Source: VFKU01 sp964411925
GTDB taxonomy: Bacteria > Hydrogenedentota > Hydrogenedentia > Hydrogenedentales > GCA-2746185
Assembly (NCBI GenBank): GCA_964411925.1
Contig: CAYPNI010000049.1
Location: 1 to 30,256 of the forward strand
Length of the DNA: 30,256 bases
Direction of reading: 5' to 3'
Under the pieces are notes generated by a model. The model was not told the origin of the DNA. It saw only the letters and a list, made by a program, of their open reading frames with translations, and did no database searches. A program made the position numbers and the translations under genes. Shown piece after piece: positions 22,781 through 30,256 of the stretch (positions are counted from its first letter, which is position 1; every line of letters begins with the position of its first letter).

Positions 22781-24373
22781 TCACTTCTCCGCAGAGACAA
22801 AACCCTCTTTCGACTTACCAATCGTTTCGCGTTTTCCCCCCGAAAGCGCCATCGCCGACAGGTCACCGATCCGGACCGTCGTTTCCATCGTTCCTCGCGC
22901 GCCCGAGCCGATGTTCACCAATGTCATCGCCTTGTTGATCGTGACAGTCTCCGAGGTGGATCCCGGCGCGAAATTGATTGTACCTCCAGCCATGACGAAT
23001 TCGCTTCCTTCCGTCGCGGAGTCGAACGGCGCTGCCTCTGTGCCCATCTCGTCGCCGACAAAATTGAAATCGACCCATGCCGTAGCCGCGGTACCATCGA
23101 ACGCTAGGCCCTTAAGTCGCACGCGTTCGATCCACTGGTGTGTATCGTTGCAAAGAATCTGGAGATCTGCTTGTTTGAACGAAGTCGAAGTGGGATCGAA
23201 TGCGACCTCAACTTGACGCGATTCCATCGGAGTTAGTGTGGCGCTACCGCCACCGCTTATGAGTTGAAACTCGCTTTTTCCTGGACCTACGATTGAATCC
23301 TGCAGGCTTATGCTAAATATGCGTAGATTCGCTTGACCGGTGTTCGTGATTTCGACGAACTTCGAAGCCGAGGCTCCTGCGTTCACGTGCGTACTGTCGA
23401 AATTGACAGCAGCTGTATTGACGTGAATCTGAGGCTCGGGTTGAAATGTCCAACCAAGATCCACGAGCAGTTCCTTCGTGTAATCAATGTTCGTCGCCGG
23501 TTGGGGCGAAGACGGCAACATCAACAAACCGTGTCCGTGCGCTACGTGAAATGCATCCCAATGGCTGACAAAACTATCGCTGAATATGGTTGGTGCAAAA
23601 AGCTTCGCCTCGCCGTTCGAATTCACAGGTGGGTTATTGGGATCTGGGATGAATTGCGGGTTAGGGATACTCGCAGCGATAACATTCGGGCCCGCGAAGT
23701 AGACTTCGCCACTAGTTATCGCGGCGAGTCGCTCATTGTTCGACATTTCATCGAAAAACAAATTCGTGGCTCCTCGACGTACGACGAAGAAGAGATAATA
23801 AAGCGGCGCGACTTGAAGGTAACCACCGGTTAGCGGATTGATATTGTCGGCCATTCCAAGGCCGTGCCCGATTTCGTGGATAGCAGTCGTGACGAAGTCC
23901 TTATCGCCTGGCGGAACCAGTCCGTCGAGTCCGTAGTACCACTTGCCGGAACCCGAGGCCGGGGCTTCAAAATCCGTGTTGAACTGGACGAAAAAGTGAT
24001 TCCCGCTAGAATCTGGGAGGTTGTTTCCATTCAACTGGCTGGCGAGAGCAGCGACGAACCCCCAACCTGGTTCGGGAAATCCTGACAAATTCGCCCATGC
24101 TTGAGTAATCGTTGTCTCACCATTCGTGTCAGCGGCTAGGTTATTGAACTCCGCACGGATACTAATCGGTACAGTGCCGCCAATCTTTTCTTCCCAAATC
24201 GAAACGGCATGCTCGAATGCCGCTCTTCGAGCCGCGCCAACAGTAGAATCCCAAAATCCTTCACCCACCGGCGATTGAGTGTCGCTGTAGTCGATTGAAA
24301 TTTCTAAGGCCGAAGCGTGGAAACTACAGAGAGAGATCAGCATCGAGCACAGCCAAAGAATTCGATGATCCAT
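22781..24373 (-). CDS. Secreted zinc metalloprotease with choice-of-anchor-like C-terminal domain
   Basis: This 530-residue exported protein has a signal peptide of about 22 residues (ending FHASA). The catalytic motif HEIGHGLGMAD at 166-176 fits HExxHxxGxxD, with Asp in place of the third His of most metzincins, as described for snapalysin. Residues about 312-425 form an ASPM/SPD-2/Hydin-like beta sandwich of the choice-of-anchor type (VEITNTGQANLRIFSISL...VEVAFDPTS). The last 100 residues (AWVDFNFVGDEMGTEAAPF...GGTINFAPGSTSETVTI) look like the opening of a beta-helix or surface repeat domain. No LPxTG or PEP-CTERM sorting tag is visible. The ATG at 24373 has GGAG 7 nt upstream. Base composition is clearly lower in G+C than the neighbours; 24241-24300 has 29 of 60 G+C. 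It follows the TolB-like gene after 39 nt, suggesting an operon. Confidence 0.85.
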   Translation of the reverse strand: MDHRILWLCSMLISLCSFHASALEISIDYSDTQSPVGEGFWDSTVGAARRAAFEHAVSIWEEKIGGTVPISIRAEFNNLAADTNGETTITQAWANLSGFPEPGWGFVAALASQLNGNNLPDSSGNHFFVQFNTDFEAPASGSGKWYYGLDGLVPPGDKDFVTTAIHEIGHGLGMADNINPLTGGYLQVAPLYYLFFVVRRGATNLFFDEMSNNERLAAITSGEVYFAGPNVIAASIPNPQFIPDPNNPPVNSNGEAKLFAPTIFSDSFVSHWDAFHVAHGHGLLMLPSSPQPATNIDYTKELLVDLGWTFQPEPQIHVNTAAVNFDSTHVNAGASASKFVEITNTGQANLRIFSISLQDSIVGPGKSEFQLISGGGSATLTPMESRQVEVAFDPTSTSFKQADLQILCNDTHQWIERVRLKGLAFDGTAATAWVDFNFVGDEMGTEAAPFDSATEGSEFVMAGGTINFAPGSTSETVTINKAMTLVNIGSGARGTMETTVRIGDLSAMALSGGKRETIGKSKEGFVSAEK

Positions 24374-24412
24374 CGACAGACTCCGACCTCAAACCGATTT
24401 ATTCTCATTCGT

Positions 24413-25513
24413 TCAAAAAGGAAGATTCCCCGAGGAAAACCCACGTTCGCGTAGAATCCGATCCGCCTCGGCCGCGGCTAGCGGGACATACTCGAACGAG
24501 CCGTCGCTTTTGGTTCGACGAAGCCTCACCGGGGCGACGTCGCCGTTTCGGACCTCGATCGATAGTCCTCCTTCCTCAAAAATCGTCAGCACGTACGTCG
24601 AACCAATTACTTGCGTGTTGAGTTCCGCGCGGCTTCTTCGAGTTACAAATGCTATTTGTCCATTGGGTAACCATACAGGATTGAGATTTTCGCCCGTCCC
24701 ATCAGTGAGATTCTGAACGCGTTCGGATTCCACCGCCAGTGTGAACACGTCGCTATTGCCGAGCACATCGCCCGCGAATGCGATCGAGGTCCCGTCGGGT
24801 GACCACGACGGAGGTGATGCCACCGCGATTCCTGCGATTAGGACTTTGGCATCACCGCCGGACAAATTGAGGATGTATAGGTCTCGCTTGATCCCGTCCA
24901 CGCCAACGAAAGCGATGCGGTCGCCAATTGGAGACCATGCTGGCTGACCGTAATGAATTTCGCCGAGGGCGCCGGTGGTCAGTTGCTCGACATCCGATCC
25001 ATCCGCATCAATTGCAAAAATTTCGGCGGTGCCGCTTCGATCCGAACTAAATGCTAGTCGCTTCCCATCCGGTGACCATGAGGGGCTCCCATCAGCCGCC
25101 GGGTGATTCGTAACCCTCGTTGGATTTCGTCCATCTGCGTCCATGACAAACACGTCCCTGTTGCCATCGCGGTCACTGGAGAATGCGATTCGTGTTCCAT
25201 CAGGAGACCAACTCGGACTGGATTCCGACACTCCTTCTGAATCGGTTAGGTTCCAAGAGTTTGCGCCAGTAATGTCGCAAACCCACAGATCAAAGCCGTG
25301 TCTAGCGAACGCCGAATAAGCAACACGGGTCCCATCGGGCGAGATTGCAATCGACGAAGCGTCTAGAGGAAACGGGAACAAGACATGCTGTTCGCTACCG
25401 TCAGGGTTCATGACGTAGACCGCGTGCACGCTCTCCCCGCGGTTCACTTCTGACATTGCGGCGTCGACGAACATTACGAACAACAACATTGAGATGATGT
25501 GTTGGCTTTTCAT
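24413..25513 (-). CDS. Secreted TolB-like beta-propeller protein (PD40/WD40-like repeats)
   Basis: This 366-residue predicted exported protein has a hydrophobic N terminus (about 1-20, MKSQHIISMLLFVMFVDAAM). At least five propeller repeats of the form SPDGTRIAFSSDRDGNxDVFVMDADG lie between about residues 40 and 290, the PD40 signature shared with TolB. The C-terminal 60 residues (EEGGLSIEVRNGDVAPVRLRR...) are distinct and of unknown role. It is not TolB itself: the TolB N-terminal domain is missing and no tol-pal genes are near. The ATG at 25513 has GGAGG 8 nt upstream; the five codons before it contain that site. It is the first gene of a probable two-gene unit with the metalloprotease and shares its lower G+C content. 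Confidence 0.87.
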   Translation of the reverse strand: MKSQHIISMLLFVMFVDAAMSEVNRGESVHAVYVMNPDGSEQHVLFPFPLDASSIAISPDGTRVAYSAFARHGFDLWVCDITGANSWNLTDSEGVSESSPSWSPDGTRIAFSSDRDGNRDVFVMDADGRNPTRVTNHPAADGSPSWSPDGKRLAFSSDRSGTAEIFAIDADGSDVEQLTTGALGEIHYGQPAWSPIGDRIAFVGVDGIKRDLYILNLSGGDAKVLIAGIAVASPPSWSPDGTSIAFAGDVLGNSDVFTLAVESERVQNLTDGTGENLNPVWLPNGQIAFVTRRSRAELNTQVIGSTYVLTIFEEGGLSIEVRNGDVAPVRLRRTKSDGSFEYVPLAAAEADRILRERGFSSGNLPF

Positions 25514-25558
25514 GTCGCACACCTCCACGAACTAATCTCAGCGTGCAGCCGCGCTACG

Positions 25559-25567
25559 AATATAGCA
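25559..25567 (-). promoter_or_regulatory. Possible extended -10 promoter of the TolB-like/metalloprotease unit
   Basis: On the minus strand TGCTATATT (25567-25559) fits an extended -10 element. A TTGACG lies upstream at 25580-25575 but only 10 nt away, too close for a normal -35. The predicted start of transcription would leave a leader of roughly 40 nt containing the GGAGG site of the first gene. Confidence 0.35.
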
Positions 25568-25596
25568 CACCTTGCGTCAACCGTCGTTCTATACTT

Positions 25597-25729
25597 TAGA
25601 AGCTATCCCAGAACCGTCATTGCGAGGAGCGGGGAATGCGACGACTCAGTTTTTTCTCGTACTTAGCGCAAGTAGTCGCTGGTTGACATCCCAAGAGCGA
25701 ATTTCCCTACGTTTTTGGGACAGCTTCTA
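25597..25729. mobile_element. MITE-like element, 133 bp, with terminal inverted repeats
   Basis: The left end TAGAAGCTATCCCAGAA (25597-25613) matches the reverse complement of the right end 25713-25729 (TAGAAGCTGTCCCAAAA) at 15 of 17 positions. The match resumes a little inward (CGT). The ends begin with TA on both sides, compatible with insertion at a TA dinucleotide as for Tc1/mariner-IS630 type elements, but TA could equally be part of the repeat. There is no transposase frame inside. The left half contains a copy of the GTCATTGCGAGGAGCG repeat at 25617. Confidence 0.55.
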
Positions 25730-26190
25730 GTGCCCAAGAGCAGCAAATTCATGTTTATCGCCAGTCTGCTAGGTGGGCTCTGACTTCTCTTGGAGCCCCG
25801 CCGCATCCTTCATCAACTCATCATACTCCCGGTGTCGGCGAAAAACCCTCGTTCGGCACCGGCGGGGTTCGCGGCGGTCGAGTCGGTCGGACCCAGCGCG
25901 CCTTCAGGTCAGCTCGCTGTAGGGGCGTCCACCGTGGCAGCCCGCCTCTCGGATGATACGTTGACCCCGGTACTGGGCGGAGACGGGGCCCCGCCGCTAC
26001 GGCAAAATGCGAAAAGTGTAAGAGAGGGTTGTTTCGCAAAACGACTTATGGTGCAAGCCGCCGCACGAGATGCCCAACGCCCTGCAACAAGCGCACGCTA
26101 AACGTAGGCGACACCGCGCGGCCGGAGGTGCCTCGATCTGCCGGCCCACGTCGTGAATAATCCCGGCTCAGCGCGGTATATCCCGGTGAC
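25730..26190. other. Non-coding interval upstream of the sigma factor gene
   Basis: No convincing gene lies here. Frames of about 100 codons on plus and 72 on minus are Pro/Arg-rich and have no ribosome-binding site. An imperfect hairpin (CCGGTGTCGG at 25829-25838 with TTCGGCACCGG at 25852-25862) and a GC-rich block around 25915-26005 look like degenerate intergenic repeat. The promoter of the sigma factor gene should lie at the right end; no consensus is evident. Confidence 0.5.
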
Positions 26191-26757
26191 ATGATGACGC
26201 TTACGATTGAAGACGATACGGCGTTTATCGAACTCGCCCAGCGGGGCGACCGGGCGGCTTTTGGGGAACTGGTGAAGCGCTACCAGAAGCGGGCCTACGC
26301 GGTCGCCTACGGCCTCGTGGGTAACCGCGAGGATGCCCTCGAACTCGCGCAGGAATCCTTCGCCAAGGCCTACAAGGCGATGGGCCGTTTCGACACCGCG
26401 ATGCCGTTCTATCCCTGGCTCTATCGCATCGTGAAGAACACCTGCCTCAATCATCTCAATCGGCGCAAGCGGCGCGGCGAGACCTCGCTCGACGGAATGA
26501 TGGACGACGGCCAGGACTTCGCGACCGGCCACGACGGCCCGGAGCACCTCGCGCACCGCAGCGAACTGCGCGAGCGCATCTCGCGGTCCTTGCTGACGTT
26601 GAACGACGCGCACCGGGAAATTCTGACGTTGCGCCACATCGAGGAGTTGTCCTATGCGGAGATTGCCGAAGTGTTGGACGTGCCCAAGGGAACGGTAATG
26701 TCGCGTTTGCACGCCGCGCGGCGCTGTCTACGAGAGGCGCTCGAACGCGCCGGATGA
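26191..26757 (+). CDS. ECF-type RNA polymerase sigma factor
   Basis: This 188-residue sigma-70 family factor of the extracytoplasmic function type would direct RNA polymerase to a stress or envelope regulon. Region 2 is recognisable from about residue 9 to 90 (FGELVKRYQKRAYAVAYGLVGNREDALELAQESFAKAYKAM, then FYPWLYRIVKNTCLNHLNRRKR). Region 4 lies at about 128-182 (LTLNDAHREILTLRHIEELSYAEIAEVLDVPKGTVMSRLHAARRCL). The start may be ATG at 26191 or the adjacent ATG at 26194; the ribosome-binding site is weak. The downstream membrane protein starts immediately after its stop codon and is probably its anti-sigma factor. Confidence 0.95.
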   Translation: MMTLTIEDDTAFIELAQRGDRAAFGELVKRYQKRAYAVAYGLVGNREDALELAQESFAKAYKAMGRFDTAMPFYPWLYRIVKNTCLNHLNRRKRRGETSLDGMMDDGQDFATGHDGPEHLAHRSELRERISRSLLTLNDAHREILTLRHIEELSYAEIAEVLDVPKGTVMSRLHAARRCLREALERAG

Positions 26758-27222
26758 ATGTTGGTGAACATGAGCGAGACAAACCATGAACACGAAGAGA
26801 TGCGGTCGCTGATTTCGGGGTACCTCGATGGAGAGCTCGACGCGGATGAGCGGGGCCGCGTCGAGCGCTTCGCCGAGGCGCACCCGGAGTACCGCCGCGA
26901 AATCGACGAGATGCGCGAGACGGTCGCGCAGGCGGACGAACTCGAGCCCGAGCCGGTGCCGGATGAAGTCTGGGACACGTTCCTGGACGGCGTTTACAAC
27001 CGCGTCGAGCGGCGGATTGGGTGGATGTTGACCATCACGGGCCTGTCTGCCGCGCTTCTGGTGGCGCTCTATTTTCTCGTCGTGTTACCGTGGGCTCCCG
27101 CGGCCGTGAAGCTCGCGGTCGAGTTGCTGCTGGTCGGCCTCGCCGTGCTGTTCGTCTCGGTGCTCCGCCAGCGGCGATTCATGCTGAAAACGGACCGGTA
27201 CAGCCGGGACGTGAAGCGATAA
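26758..27222 (+). CDS. Putative anti-sigma factor, two-TM membrane protein without zinc ligands
   Basis: This is a 154-residue protein. The N terminus (EEMRSLISGYLDGELDADERGRVERFAEAHPEYRREI) follows the pattern of anti-sigma zinc-finger (zf-HC2) domains. However, the CxxC of that domain is absent, so it cannot hold zinc in the usual way. Two hydrophobic helices follow (about 88-111 and 116-136), with a short basic tail, giving an N-in, C-in topology. It begins at the base after the sigma factor stop (TGA then ATG). A second ATG four codons in, at 26770, is equally possible, and ribosome-binding sites are weak for both. Function as the membrane anti-sigma factor of the upstream gene is inferred from position and pattern. 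Confidence 0.8.
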   Translation: MLVNMSETNHEHEEMRSLISGYLDGELDADERGRVERFAEAHPEYRREIDEMRETVAQADELEPEPVPDEVWDTFLDGVYNRVERRIGWMLTITGLSAALLVALYFLVVLPWAPAAVKLAVELLLVGLAVLFVSVLRQRRFMLKTDRYSRDVKR

Positions 27223-27244
27223 CCGGGCGGGGAGGAGAATACCT

Positions 27245-27559
27245 GTGATCGTCGTCACCTCGTCCGCAGTGTCCGGACGAAAAACCGCCGAGACGCTCGG
27301 CCTCGTGCGCGGCGCGACCGTCCGCGCGCACCACGTCGGCGTTGACCTCATCGCGTTCATGCGCAACATGGTCGGCGGCGAAGTCCTCGAATACACGAAG
27401 ATGCTCGGCGAAGCACGCGAGCAGGCCCTCGACCGCATGATCGAAGAAGCGCGCAAGATGGGTGCGAACGCGGTCGTGGACATGCGTTTCGCGACGTCGG
27501 ACATCGCGTCAGGTGCCGCCGAAGTCCTCGCTTACGGCACCGCCGTCCGGCTCGAGTAG
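27245..27559 (+). CDS. YbjQ/UPF0145 family protein
   Basis: This 104-residue protein of the YbjQ (UPF0145, DUF74) family is a small pentameric protein whose cellular role is not established. Family features include VVTSSAVSGRKTAETLGLVRGATVRAHHVG, the helical ALDRMIEEARKMGANAVVDMRF, and a terminal AYGTAVRLE strand. The start is GTG at 27245, with GGAGGAG 7 nt upstream, a strong site. It lies 22 nt after the putative anti-sigma gene and probably shares its transcript. A link to metal or envelope stress through the sigma factor is inference. Confidence 0.92.
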   Translation: MIVVTSSAVSGRKTAETLGLVRGATVRAHHVGVDLIAFMRNMVGGEVLEYTKMLGEAREQALDRMIEEARKMGANAVVDMRFATSDIASGAAEVLAYGTAVRLE

Positions 27560-27582
27560 ACGCCGGAAGCGGCGTCCTCGCC
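27559..27582. repeat. Short dispersed hairpin repeat, copy 2
   Basis: GACGCC (27559-27564) and GGCGTC (27571-27576) form a 6-bp stem starting at the last base of the YbjQ stop codon. Positions 27566-27582 are the exact reverse complement of 9649-9665. A short T-run (CTTTTATT) lies about 9 nt after the stem, so a role as a weak bidirectional terminator between the converging genes is possible. Confidence 0.5.
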
Positions 27583-27586
27583 ACTT

Positions 27587-28963
27587 TTATTCATTGGTGG
27601 GCGCGAGCAGCCCTTCAGCCGCGATGTAGTCCGCGAGAATTTCCGCGATCGCGCGGTTGCCCTTCCCCGAAGTATGGCCATCGAAGATGTGATAGAAGCG
27701 CTCGGGGTTTTCGTCCGCCTGGAAACGCTCGAACACCGGGATGAAATCGATTCCGCGCTCGCGCATGGCCTCCGCGAGCTTCCGGTTTCCTTTTCCGCGA
27801 TCGTAGAAATCCGACACGTCAGGACGAGCGTGCCGCGCCCATTCCACGTCGGAGAGTTCCAGGTGGCAAGGAACGTTGTAAACGGCGTACCGCGCGCCGC
27901 GCTCTTCACATGCCGCCTCTGCCGCGGCGACATCGTCGACGAGCATCGCAAAACCCCGCTCCAGTTTCGGATACCAATCGGCAACATCTACCTCGAGCAG
28001 GCTCGGCCGGGGCTCGGAATGCTTTCGGAAGAGCCGCTTCGCTTCCGGCAAAATCCGCAGGCCCGACTGGAGGAACTTGTACACACTCTGCGCCGACACC
28101 GCGCGGCGGAACGCCGCATATGCACTCGAATGCTCAAACAGCCAGGCCTCGGCGCGAAATCGGGACAGATTGACCTTCCGCCAGCGGTCGATCACCACTT
28201 GCCAGTCCGGATCGTAGGCTTCGAGGTACTGGCCGGTCTGGGTGAGTTCATTCTCGACATCGTTGCCAAGGAACAACTGGTGCAGGACGAGGTCGGGCTC
28301 GAAACGAAATCCGACGTCGCGCAGCCGCCCCAGTTGTTGCCACGGACCCGTTCCGCCGACACCGAGATTGATGACACGCACCGCCCGGCCCGGGTAGCGC
28401 TCTTCGAGGATGCGTTGCAAGTGCCGGCCGATGGTCTGATCGACGTCGACGGTCGCGCCAAAGGTATACGAATCGCCCAGCAGAGCAATGCGGTATTCGC
28501 CCGGCGCCTTGTCGCCTACGACCTCGTCGCGCAGTCCCTGCGACGAGGTCTGATGCGTCACCATCGCGAGTTCTTCGGGCCCGACGCGATAGTAGTAGGG
28601 CTCCTTGGCGTTGGGTGACAGCGTAAACAGGTATCGAGTGTCGGGACGATACAACGGAGTGCCACGACTTTCTCTGTAGATGAACAGCCGCGCACCGATT
28701 TCAAGCGTCGCGCAAATGAATACGATCGACGCGATGACCCATGCGATGTAGGCGGCGATCTGGCCCGCGCTGCGCCGGGGACGACTCGGCCGAGGAACCA
28801 GCATGCGCGCGACGAGCGCGGCGACGGCAACAACTACGCCCCAGGTTATAGGGACGCTCTTGATCGCCAGACTCGCGATTGCGGTTACCGCGATCCAGAC
28901 GAGCGCTGTGCGAACTGGACCGATCAGCCAGGGGACACGAGCATCTTGGCGGCTATCGGACAT
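27587..28963 (-). CDS. Membrane-anchored SGNH/GDSL-family hydrolase
   Basis: This 458-residue protein has about three N-terminal membrane helices (near 18-36, 39-57 and 68-88) and an extracytoplasmic SGNH domain. Block I LLGDSYTFGA gives the nucleophile Ser165. Block II is GVGGTGPWQQ, block III LGNDVEN, and block V FDGHTSGKGNRAIAE with Asp428 and His430. All catalytic residues are present. Members with this layout often act as O-acetyl esterases or transferases on cell-surface polysaccharides; the substrate here is unknown. The start at 28963 is the only ATG that precedes the membrane segments. The ribosome-binding site is weak. It lies 96 nt downstream of aspS on the same strand and converges with the sigma factor operon. 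Confidence 0.88.
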   Translation of the reverse strand: MSDSRQDARVPWLIGPVRTALVWIAVTAIASLAIKSVPITWGVVVAVAALVARMLVPRPSRPRRSAGQIAAYIAWVIASIVFICATLEIGARLFIYRESRGTPLYRPDTRYLFTLSPNAKEPYYYRVGPEELAMVTHQTSSQGLRDEVVGDKAPGEYRIALLGDSYTFGATVDVDQTIGRHLQRILEERYPGRAVRVINLGVGGTGPWQQLGRLRDVGFRFEPDLVLHQLFLGNDVENELTQTGQYLEAYDPDWQVVIDRWRKVNLSRFRAEAWLFEHSSAYAAFRRAVSAQSVYKFLQSGLRILPEAKRLFRKHSEPRPSLLEVDVADWYPKLERGFAMLVDDVAAAEAACEERGARYAVYNVPCHLELSDVEWARHARPDVSDFYDRGKGNRKLAEAMRERGIDFIPVFERFQADENPERFYHIFDGHTSGKGNRAIAEILADYIAAEGLLAPTNE

Positions 28964-29015
28964 GCGTAGGATTCAGCTCTTGGAGTATTCGGGTCGAAGT
29001 CAATGGAGCGCTTCG

Positions 29016-29038
29016 AAAAAATACCGGATGAAACTCCG
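29016..29038 (-). terminator. Possible weak intrinsic terminator after aspS
   Basis: On the minus strand a 4-bp stem (CGGA/TCCG, 29038-29035 with 29028-29025) is followed two bases later by a six-base T-run within 29021-29016. The stem is short, so termination may be partial, allowing read-through into the SGNH hydrolase gene. Confidence 0.3.
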
Positions 29039-29059
29039 ATCAGTAAAGGCGACGCCCGG

Positions 29060-30256
29060 TCACGGGGTCTCGTCGTCCGGCAGCTTCACTTCGAGGTGCA
29101 GTTCCGCGAGGTGGCCGGGCATCGGGTGGTTCGGCGCGCCCATGAGCAGGTCCTGCGCCTTCTGGTTCATCGGGAACGCGATCACCTCGCGGATGTTCGG
29201 CTCGTCCGCGAGCAGCATGACGATGCGGTCCACGCCGGGCGCGATGCCTCCGTGCGGCGGCGCGCCGAAGTGAAACGCCTTCCACAGCGCGGGGAACTTG
29301 TTCTCGACGATCTCCCGTGGGTAGCCGGCGATCTCGAACGCTTTGAGCATGATGTCCGGCCGATGGTTACGAATCGCGCCGGACGACAGCTCGACGCCGT
29401 TGCAGACAATGTCGTATTGAAACGCGAGCACGTCGAGCGGGTCCTTCGACGTGAGCGCTTCGAGCCCGCCCTGCGGCATGCTGAACGGGTTGTGCGAGAA
29501 CTCGATCTTCTTTTTGTCCGTATCGTATTCGAACATCGGGAAATCGACGATCCAGCAGAACGCGACGTGGTCCTTATCGATCAGGCCGAGCGCGCGGCCG
29601 AGGTAATTGCGCACTTTGCCGAGCAAGCCGTTGACTTCGGCGGCCGGGCCCGCGCCGAAAAACGCCGCGTCGCCCTCGCCGATCTTGGCGTGCGCGCAGA
29701 GCTGCTCACGCTCGCCCTCGCTCAGGAATTTCACGATCGGCCCGCGCATCTCGCCGTCCTTGATCGTAATCCACGCGAGGCCCTTCGCGCCCTCGCCCTT
29801 CGCGAAGGCTTCCGCGTCGTCGAAGAACTTGCGCGTCTGCGCGCCGCCGTCCTTGACGGGAATGACTTTGACCACCCCGCCGGACGCCGCCGCGTTCTTG
29901 AAGATCTTCAGTTCGCAGTTCTCGAAGATCTTGGTGACATCGACCATTTTGAGGTCGAACCGGAGGTCGGGCTTGTCCGAACCGTAGAGGTTCATCGCGT
30001 CGCGATACGGAATCCGCGGGAACTTCTCGAAGATGAGCTTTTTCGTAGAGAGTTCACGGAACAGGCGGCACATCAGCGGCTCGAGCTCGGCGAACAGGTC
30101 GTCTTGCGTGATGAACGACATCTCCATATCGAGCTGGTAGAACTCGCCCGGGCTGCGGTCCGCGCGCGAGTCCTCGTCGCGGAAGCACGCCGCGATCTGG
30201 AAGTACTTGTCGAATCCGCTGATCATGTAGAGCTGCTTGAACTGCTGCGGCGCCTG
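29060..30256 (-). CDS. aspS: Aspartyl-tRNA synthetase, 5' end missing
   Basis: The last 398 residues of a class II aminoacyl-tRNA synthetase are visible; the N-terminal anticodon-binding domain and part of the catalytic core lie beyond the right edge. The visible part begins QAPQQFKQLYMISGFDKYFQ. It includes motif 2 (ACFRDEDSRADRSPGEFYQL), then the bacterial-type GAD insertion domain (about visible residues 100-220, from KNAAASGGVVKVIPVKD to NYLGRALGL). Next come HNPFSMP, the ELSSGAIRNHRPDIM segment and motif 3 (GIAPGVDRIVMLL). The RSPGEFYQ stretch has one residue more than the RQPEFTQ of E. coli as I recall it. Whether it also charges tRNA-Asn cannot be decided from this part. Confidence 0.97.
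   Translation of the reverse strand, partial: QAPQQFKQLYMISGFDKYFQIAACFRDEDSRADRSPGEFYQLDMEMSFITQDDLFAELEPLMCRLFRELSTKKLIFEKFPRIPYRDAMNLYGSDKPDLRFDLKMVDVTKIFENCELKIFKNAAASGGVVKVIPVKDGGAQTRKFFDDAEAFAKGEGAKGLAWITIKDGEMRGPIVKFLSEGEREQLCAHAKIGEGDAAFFGAGPAAEVNGLLGKVRNYLGRALGLIDKDHVAFCWIVDFPMFEYDTDKKKIEFSHNPFSMPQGGLEALTSKDPLDVLAFQYDIVCNGVELSSGAIRNHRPDIMLKAFEIAGYPREIVENKFPALWKAFHFGAPPHGGIAPGVDRIVMLLADEPNIREVIAFPMNQKAQDLLMGAPNHPMPGHLAELHLEVKLPDDETP

Noticed and set aside
24413..25513. TolB of the Tol-Pal system
   Set aside because: Only PD40 propeller repeats are present. The TolB N-terminal domain and all tol/pal neighbours are missing.
25790..26101. Possible small genes on both strands
   Set aside because: Low-complexity Pro/Arg composition, no ribosome-binding site, and both strands open in the same place, as expected from GC-rich intergenic DNA.

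Overview
The window is about 30 kb of GC-rich bacterial chromosome, mostly well above 60% G+C. It carries 26 recognisable protein genes, one of them cut by the right edge, and I see no rRNA, tRNA or CRISPR array. Several features suggest an uncultured member of the PVC superphylum or a neighbouring lineage such as Hydrogenedentota. These are a long chlamydial-type serine hydroxymethyltransferase, a CxC...CxxC zinc-ribbon membrane protein, secreted DUF3604 and DUF3500 proteins, a PQQ dehydrogenase with an embedded cytochrome c, and a secreted metalloprotease with a choice-of-anchor-like domain. The lineage is inferred from family resemblance, not from a marker gene search.

Left part (1-13.2 kb): a periplasmic PQQ/cytochrome c dehydrogenase (minus) diverges from a two-gene acyl-CoA dehydrogenase operon (plus) that looks like a split heteromeric enzyme. 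A VapBC toxin-antitoxin pair (minus) with a readable, apparently leaderless promoter sits between that operon and a DUF4190-SppA signal peptide peptidase (plus). A minus-strand series follows: glyA, a secreted DUF3604 protein, a secreted DUF3500 protein and a secreted alpha/beta hydrolase.

Middle part (13.4-22.4 kb): a large zinc-ribbon/coiled-coil/multi-TM protein of unknown function (plus) faces a TPR lipoprotein translationally coupled to rnhB (minus). Upstream is the conserved translation operon ffh-rpsP-khpA-rimM-trmD-rplS, which ends in a clear intrinsic terminator. This operon supplies SRP targeting, two ribosomal proteins, an RNA chaperone, a 30S maturation factor and the tRNA m1G37 methyltransferase.

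Right part (22.4-30.3 kb): a visibly AT-richer two-gene cassette (TolB-like propeller protein and secreted metalloprotease) is flanked on both sides by copies of a dispersed GTCATTGCGAGGAGCG repeat and, on the far side, by a 133-bp MITE-like element. Next come an ECF sigma factor, an anti-sigma-like membrane protein without zinc ligands and a YbjQ-family protein (plus). Last are a membrane-anchored SGNH hydrolase and the 3' two-thirds of aspS (minus).

The most unusual points are the split acyl-CoA dehydrogenase, a Lys-to-Gln change in the Ffh G4 motif, repeat DNA abutting the ffh start codon, the repeat-flanked low-GC protease cassette, the chimeric zinc-ribbon protein, and a 9-bp-period repeat containing a perfect hairpin between the first divergent gene pair.
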